Assembly: GCA_041746615.1 (NCBI GenBank)
Contig: JBGTGS010000271.1
Span: 1 to 63,364, forward strand
Direction of reading: 5' to 3'
DNA from: CAMAXB01 sp041746615
GTDB lineage: Bacteria; Verrucomicrobiota; Verrucomicrobiia; Opitutales; Opitutaceae
Length of the DNA stretch: 63,364 nucleotides
Below, one piece after another: positions 59,206 through 63,364 of the stretch. The first letter of the stretch is position 1. Each line of letters begins with the position of its first letter. The position numbers and the translations under genes were made by a program. Under the pieces are notes generated by a model that saw only the letters and a list, made by a program, of their open reading frames with translations, did not search any database and was not told the DNA's origin.

Positions 59206-61800
59206 TCAGGGAACCACCCCTGCGCCGCCAACCCGGGAAAAGGCTGCCCGGGCGGCCTCGGCATGAGGAAGGCCCCGGTTAAGGATGAGGGCATACATGT
59301 CGCGGGCCTGCTCCAGCCGGCCCTGTTGTTCATTCAGGGCGCCCAGCTCGAAAATAATCCGCGCCATCCAATAACGCCCCCGCGGGCCAAGCCCTTTCTG
59401 ACCGGGCTCCTCGAGCAGCGGACCGTTGACCACAGGCCACCACACCTGTTGAGCCCGGTCCGCACGGCCGGCCCGGACCAGTGCAAATCCGTGCTTGAAT
59501 CCCGCCTCCAGCCGAAGGTCAGCCGGGGCGCTGGACAGGTCCTGCAGCCGTTCATAACCAGAAATGGCCGTTTCCAATCGCGCAGGATCCGTCGCTGAAA
59601 GGAACGCATGGCAGTCGGCCAGGGCCAGCTCCGCCGCCTGCACATTGAGGTGCCGGGGGAAATCCCTCACCAACAATTCGTACACCTGCTGGGCAAGGCC
59701 AAATTGATTGAGTTCACGGAGCAGATCCCCCTGTAAGAAACGGGCCTGGAAAACGACCTCGCTGTCCGGATAACGCTGCACCAAACGCTCCAGAATATTG
59801 TACGCCTCCTGATAAAAGGGATCCGACCCCCGTCTGCGCACGATCAAGGCGGCCTGCAACAACGCATAAGCGGCAAACCTGCTTTCGGGGAAATCATCCG
59901 CCAGCTTCACGAGGACCCGCTGGGCTTCGACCAACTGTCCCTGCTCGGCGTAGGCTTCCGCCTCGATGATGTAGGAAAACACCGCCGCATCTGCATCCGG
60001 ATAATCCGCCCGCAATTGCCTGAGCCCATCCAGGGCTATCTCAGGACGGTTGAGGGCAAAATTCGCCTGGGACTCGAGCAGGGCGAGTGAACTCGCGACT
60101 TCCGCCCTCAACCCGGGTTCAAGTTCATCCAAAGTCCCCCGCAGGTCCGCAACCAGCTCGAGGGCCGGTTCCGGCGAGCCGGCCTCGAAGGCCAGACGAG
60201 CCTGTAGCCAGGCCATGCGCACCTTGAGTTCGACGGGCAACACCGCGACCTCGGATCGCATCAGCAAGCGACTGATCCGCTGGTAGGCCTGCTCGATGCC
60301 CTCGGCCCCCGTGGTCTGCAACGCCCGGCAAAGGTTCCACTCGGCCCGCCAGCGGCTGACCGGATCAAAGCGGGGATCATCGGAAAACTCGTCGAGCCGG
60401 GCCGCCGCCTCCATGATGCGACCAGCGGCAATCTCGGAAATCACCAGTTGAAAGATGAGTCCACCCGGAGCAACCCCGGCAGGCACGTCGGCAAGCGCCG
60501 CCAGATAGGCGCCACCGGCACTGCGATGGTCACCCGCGCGAAAATAGGCCTCAGCCACCAGCACCCCGAGCGAAGCCCGGATCGCAGCGACCGGGGTTTC
60601 CGCCATCGCTTGGGCGGCGTAACCAGCGGCCCGGCGATACTGCGCCCGCTGCCAGGCCGCCTCCATGAGCACTCCAAAGGCGGCCGGTTTCAGCCGCGAT
60701 CCCGGAAAGCGCTCCAACACCATGTTGGCATCAGCCTCGGCATCCGCATGGCGATTGTCGGTCAGGGCAAGTTGCGCCCGGGATAACAACAGATCCTCCA
60801 GTATCGGGTGCGGAGCCGCCCCCCCGATCAGCCGGTCCAGCGTGGCCCGGAAGGCCGAGCGCGCCGAGCCCTCGGTGGAAGCACCTGCCAGCAATTGCAG
60901 GGCAATCCGCTGCTTGTCCCGATCATCCGCATTCGAGAGCAGGCTGTTAAGCGCCGTCCGCCCCACGCCATCACGCGCACCCGCGATCAACCCGAGATGC
61001 AGGCGCAGGTCGTCATGGACCTCGCGTTCCTGAGGCGGCAGGCTCTGCAACTGCTCTTCCAGAAAGCTGACTGCCTCCGCCACCTCGCCCCGCACGTAGA
61101 GAGCGGCGGCATACTGCTCGGCAAACCGATAGCCCTGGCTCCGGCCCCGGAATTGATCCACATTGCGCCGCAGGGTGGCCAGTGCCTCGTTGGACAAGGC
61201 CCCCTCGTCACGCAGGCGTGCGCTGAACTGCGCAAGTACAAAGCGGGCCCGGGACAAATCCGAGGGCGCGGCCGCCACCGCCTGATCGTAGGAGGTGTTG
61301 GCGGCGGTGAAGTCTCCGGCTTCCGCTGCGATCAGACCCCCCAGATAATGGTACCAAGCCACATCACCGGCCGTCAGCGCCGTCACATCAATGACGGCCA
61401 CCTCCTCTGCGGCCACTTCAAAGTCCTTCAACGCGGCCGCCACCAATCCCAATCGCAGATAGTGGGCCGCTGAAGCCGGTCCGGCATAGCGGTTCAATAC
61501 AAGCCGGGCCTCCTCCGGCCTCCCATCGTCCAGAAGGGCCGTCGCCCATTCCAAAACCAGACGGTCGGAATCATCCGCCGGCGGTTGCGGTGAATTCAAC
61601 AGTGCCCGATAGAGCTCCGCAGCAAGGGAGGGAAACCCCAGCTCCAGCGCGTTTCGCGCCGAAAGCGCGGACAGCAGGACCGGGCCGGGCGGCGGATCCG
61701 GCGGCGGAGCCATCGGGACCATTGCCGCCTGCTGGCCCTGCTGGCCAAAAACCGGCGTAAGCACGAGGGCCAGCATCCAGATGAGTGCACGAATTCGCAT
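59206..61800 (-). CDS. Exported TPR-repeat protein
   Basis: This 864-residue protein has a signal peptide (MRIRALIWMLALVLTPVFG, cleavage near residue 19). The rest is an all-helical array of tetratricopeptide-type repeats with the usual A/G/Y pattern, e.g. GFPSLAAELYRALL, YAEQGQLVEAQRVLVKLADD and LNEQQGRLEQARDMYALILN. No enzymatic domain is seen. The start at 61800 creates the signal peptide; the frame extends 13 codons upstream. It heads the operon with exbB, exbD and the TonB-like gene, so it may be a periplasmic scaffold comparable in position to CpoB/YbgF of Tol systems. Confidence 0.85.
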   Translation of the reverse strand: MRIRALIWMLALVLTPVFGQQGQQAAMVPMAPPPDPPPGPVLLSALSARNALELGFPSLAAELYRALLNSPQPPADDSDRLVLEWATALLDDGRPEEARLVLNRYAGPASAAHYLRLGLVAAALKDFEVAAEEVAVIDVTALTAGDVAWYHYLGGLIAAEAGDFTAANTSYDQAVAAAPSDLSRARFVLAQFSARLRDEGALSNEALATLRRNVDQFRGRSQGYRFAEQYAAALYVRGEVAEAVSFLEEQLQSLPPQEREVHDDLRLHLGLIAGARDGVGRTALNSLLSNADDRDKQRIALQLLAGASTEGSARSAFRATLDRLIGGAAPHPILEDLLLSRAQLALTDNRHADAEADANMVLERFPGSRLKPAAFGVLMEAAWQRAQYRRAAGYAAQAMAETPVAAIRASLGVLVAEAYFRAGDHRSAGGAYLAALADVPAGVAPGGLIFQLVISEIAAGRIMEAAARLDEFSDDPRFDPVSRWRAEWNLCRALQTTGAEGIEQAYQRISRLLMRSEVAVLPVELKVRMAWLQARLAFEAGSPEPALELVADLRGTLDELEPGLRAEVASSLALLESQANFALNRPEIALDGLRQLRADYPDADAAVFSYIIEAEAYAEQGQLVEAQRVLVKLADDFPESRFAAYALLQAALIVRRRGSDPFYQEAYNILERLVQRYPDSEVVFQARFLQGDLLRELNQFGLAQQVYELLVRDFPRHLNVQAAELALADCHAFLSATDPARLETAISGYERLQDLSSAPADLRLEAGFKHGFALVRAGRADRAQQVWWPVVNGPLLEEPGQKGLGPRGRYWMARIIFELGALNEQQGRLEQARDMYALILNRGLPHAEAARAAFSRVGGAGVVP

Positions 61801-61945
61801 CGTTGCCCACACGATGTGCGCCCCCCCGCGGCGAGGCAAGCCCCCGCACCTGTCTCCCTACCGACTCACACGCCACCATGGATTCATCCTCGCGCCCAGC
61901 CACGTCATTCCCAAACTGGACAGGATTCTCCAATCCCTTACGCTT

Positions 61946-62545
61946 ATGAGCCCTCTAATCATTCTTGGCATCCTCCTGGCCATCCTGGTCGTCATCGCCC
62001 TCTGGGTGGTGGGTATTTACAACGGCCTCGTCTCCCTCCGCAACCGCTTCAAGAACGCGTTCGCCCAGATCGACGTCCAATTGAAACGTCGTTATGATCT
62101 GATCCCCAACCTCGTCGAGGTCGCCAAAGGCTACCTGAAGCACGAGCGCGAAACCCTCGAGGCCGTCATCAAGGCCCGCAACATCGCCGCCGCCGCCGCC
62201 CAGGCCGTCGCCGCAAACCCCGCCGACGGCAACGCCATGAAGGGGCTGATGTCCGCCGAAGCCGGCCTTGGTGGCGCCCTCTCCCGCCTGATGGTCGTGT
62301 CCGAGCAATACCCCGACCTCAAGGCCAACCAGAACATGATGCAGCTGACCGAGGAAATGACCTCGACCGAAAACAAAATCGCCTTCGCCCGCCAGTCTTA
62401 CAACGACAGCGTCATGACCTACAACACGCGGCGCGAGGTGTTCCCCAACGTCATTTTTGCCGGCATGCTCGGCTTCCTCCCCGCCGAGCTCTTCAAGGTC
62501 GAGGACCCCACCGAGCGCACCGCCCCCAAGGTCAGCTTTACTTAA
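61946..62545 (+). CDS. lemA: LemA family protein
   Basis: LemA proteins are membrane-anchored helical bundles often paired with M48 peptidases. The 199-residue protein has one N-terminal membrane helix (LIILGILLAILVVIALWVVG) and the family core YNGLVSLRNRFKNAFAQIDV, QLKRRYDLIPNLVEVAKGYL, and TENKIAFARQSYNDSVMTYN. The start at 61946 matches the family; upstream codons in the same frame lie opposite the TPR gene's 5' end. It is divergent from the TPR gene and 120 bp upstream of the M48 gene. Confidence 0.95.
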   Translation: MSPLIILGILLAILVVIALWVVGIYNGLVSLRNRFKNAFAQIDVQLKRRYDLIPNLVEVAKGYLKHERETLEAVIKARNIAAAAAQAVAANPADGNAMKGLMSAEAGLGGALSRLMVVSEQYPDLKANQNMMQLTEEMTSTENKIAFARQSYNDSVMTYNTRREVFPNVIFAGMLGFLPAELFKVEDPTERTAPKVSFT

Positions 62546-62549
62546 GAGA

Positions 62550-62655
62550 AAGGCTGAAGGACTGAAGGGCTGAAAGCTGAAGCAGGCGGCCCAGATCCCG
62601 CCGTTCCCCTTTTTAGCCTCTCTTTCAGCCTTCAGTCTTTCAGCCCTTCAGCCTT
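62550..62655. repeat. 33-bp imperfect inverted repeat of CTTTCAGCC words
   Basis: Left arm 62550-62582 and right arm 62623-62655 are inverted copies matching at 28 of 33 positions without gaps, each made of iterated GGCTGAA/TTCAGCC words. The 40-bp loop is GC-rich on the left and T-rich on the right. The repeat fills the spacer between lemA and the M48 gene, ending 10 bp before its ATG. No U-tract of terminator type directly follows the right arm. Confidence 0.7.
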
Positions 62656-62665
62656 CCTCATACCC

Positions 62666-63364
62666 ATGGACTTCTTCGAGGCACAGGAACGAGCAAAAAA
62701 GCGCACGACCCGTCTGGTCGCGCTTTTTATCCTCGCTGTGCTCGGTCTCATCACCGCCGGTTACCTCGCCGTCGTGGCCGCCCTGCATGGCGTGGCCATC
62801 CAAACCTCCGACGGCCTGCATGTGCGCGACTCCTACTGGCAGCCCGACATCCTCGCAGGCGTTGCCCTGGTCACCCTCGCCGTCGTCGGCCTCTCCTCGC
62901 TGTTCAAGTGGCTGTCCTTCCGCACCGGTGGCCGCGCCGTGGCCGAAATGGTCGGCGCCCGCGCGGTCAACCCGTCCACCACCGAACCGCGCGAACGCCA
63001 GCTGCTCAACGTCGTCGAGGAGATGTCCATCGCCTCCGGCGTCCCCGTGCCGCCGGTGTATGTGATGGATGGCGAGAACGGCATCAACGCCTTCGCCGCC
63101 GGCCTCACCACTTCCGATGCCGTCGTGGCCGTCACCCGCGGCACCCTGGAAAAGCTCAACCGCGACGAGCTGCAGGGCGTGATTGCCCACGAGTTCAGCC
63201 ACATCCTCAACGGGGACATGCGCCTGAACGTCAAGCTGACCGCCATTGTCTTCGGCATCCTCGTCCTCGGCCTGATCGGACGCAGCATCATCTACAGCCT
63301 GCGCTTCTCACGTCCACGCCGCGGCGGCGGCAAGGGCGGCGGCGGGGTGGTGGCCGTCATCGCC
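62666..63364 (+). CDS. M48 family (HtpX-like) metallopeptidase, 3' end outside window
   Basis: The first 233 codons are visible, with no stop before the window edge. Two N-terminal membrane segments (about residues 18-40 and 61-80) precede the zinc site GVIAHEFSHILNGDMRLNVK with the HExxH motif. PPVYVMDGENGINAFAAG is typical of M48 peptidases in membrane protein quality control. A further membrane segment (AIVFGILVLGLIGRSIIYSL) follows. ATG 62666 begins MDFFEAQERAKKRTTRLVAL. It lies downstream of lemA, a common pairing, across the inverted repeat. Confidence 0.93.
   Translation, partial: MDFFEAQERAKKRTTRLVALFILAVLGLITAGYLAVVAALHGVAIQTSDGLHVRDSYWQPDILAGVALVTLAVVGLSSLFKWLSFRTGGRAVAEMVGARAVNPSTTEPRERQLLNVVEEMSIASGVPVPPVYVMDGENGINAFAAGLTTSDAVVAVTRGTLEKLNRDELQGVIAHEFSHILNGDMRLNVKLTAIVFGILVLGLIGRSIIYSLRFSRPRRGGGKGGGGVVAVIA

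Overview
The window is a GC-rich bacterial chromosome segment, read almost entirely from the minus strand. Its core, about 36 kb (roughly 21.6-57.2 kb), is an unusually continuous run of the translation and transcription gene clusters. In transcription order it reads tRNA-Thr, tuf, tRNA-Trp, secE, nusG, rplK, rplA, rplJ, rplL, rpoB, rpoC, then a two-gene membrane-protein cassette, then rpsL, rpsG, fusA, the complete S10 cluster, the spc cluster, secY, an adenylate-kinase-like remnant, map, rpsM, rpsK, rpsD, rpoA, rplQ. Alanine/proline/lysine-rich tails on S11 and L17, frequent absence of Shine-Dalgarno sequences, a solitary tuf outside the str operon and the general protein character suggest a Verrucomicrobiota bacterium, probably Opitutae/Opitutaceae. 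That placement is inference: no 16S rRNA lies in the window.

Layout. 1-5224 (minus): secA (cut by the window edge), a UDP-glucuronate decarboxylase-like epimerase, and tgt. 5390-8826 (plus): a TrpG/PabA amidotransferase, nrdR, an orphan protein coupled to nrdR, a HIT protein, and a DUF4143-type ATPase behind an AT-rich dyad. 8887-13001 (minus): pdxJ, a membrane-anchored unknown, nnr, dprA. 13093-13806 (plus): a VC0807-like membrane protein. 13870-21803 (minus): a small zinc-ribbon membrane protein, guaA, an exported protein, hisD-hisC-hisB-hisH, and citrate synthase. 21869-57195 (minus): the information-processing block, ended by a clear intrinsic terminator after rplQ. 57292-61800 (minus): an exported TPR protein, ExbB, ExbD and a TonB-like single-span protein. 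61946-63364 (plus): lemA and the start of an M48 peptidase gene.

How the genes work together. The central block supplies the core RNA polymerase subunits alpha, beta and beta', about half of the ribosomal proteins, EF-G, EF-Tu, NusG and the SecYE translocon; SecA is encoded at the left end. Internal spacers hold hairpins that probably set stoichiometry, for example between rplL and rpoB, rpoA and rplQ, rplX and rplE, and rpsJ and rplC. The right-hand ExbB/ExbD/TonB-like/TPR set looks like a proton-motive-force-driven envelope energiser.

Most unusual signals: (1) a shortened adenylate kinase homologue at the canonical adk position that has lost its P-loop; (2) a tRNA-guanine transglycosylase lacking all three zinc cysteines; (3) a SecY with an extra C-terminal membrane segment; (4) intergenic spacers built from reiterated short words or long imperfect inverted repeats directly upstream of start codons; (5) a 3-kb cassette of a spermidine-synthase-like transporter fusion plus a DUF3817 protein between rpoC and rpsL, flanked by intrinsic terminators. 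No CRISPR array, insertion sequence, prophage or rRNA gene was seen.
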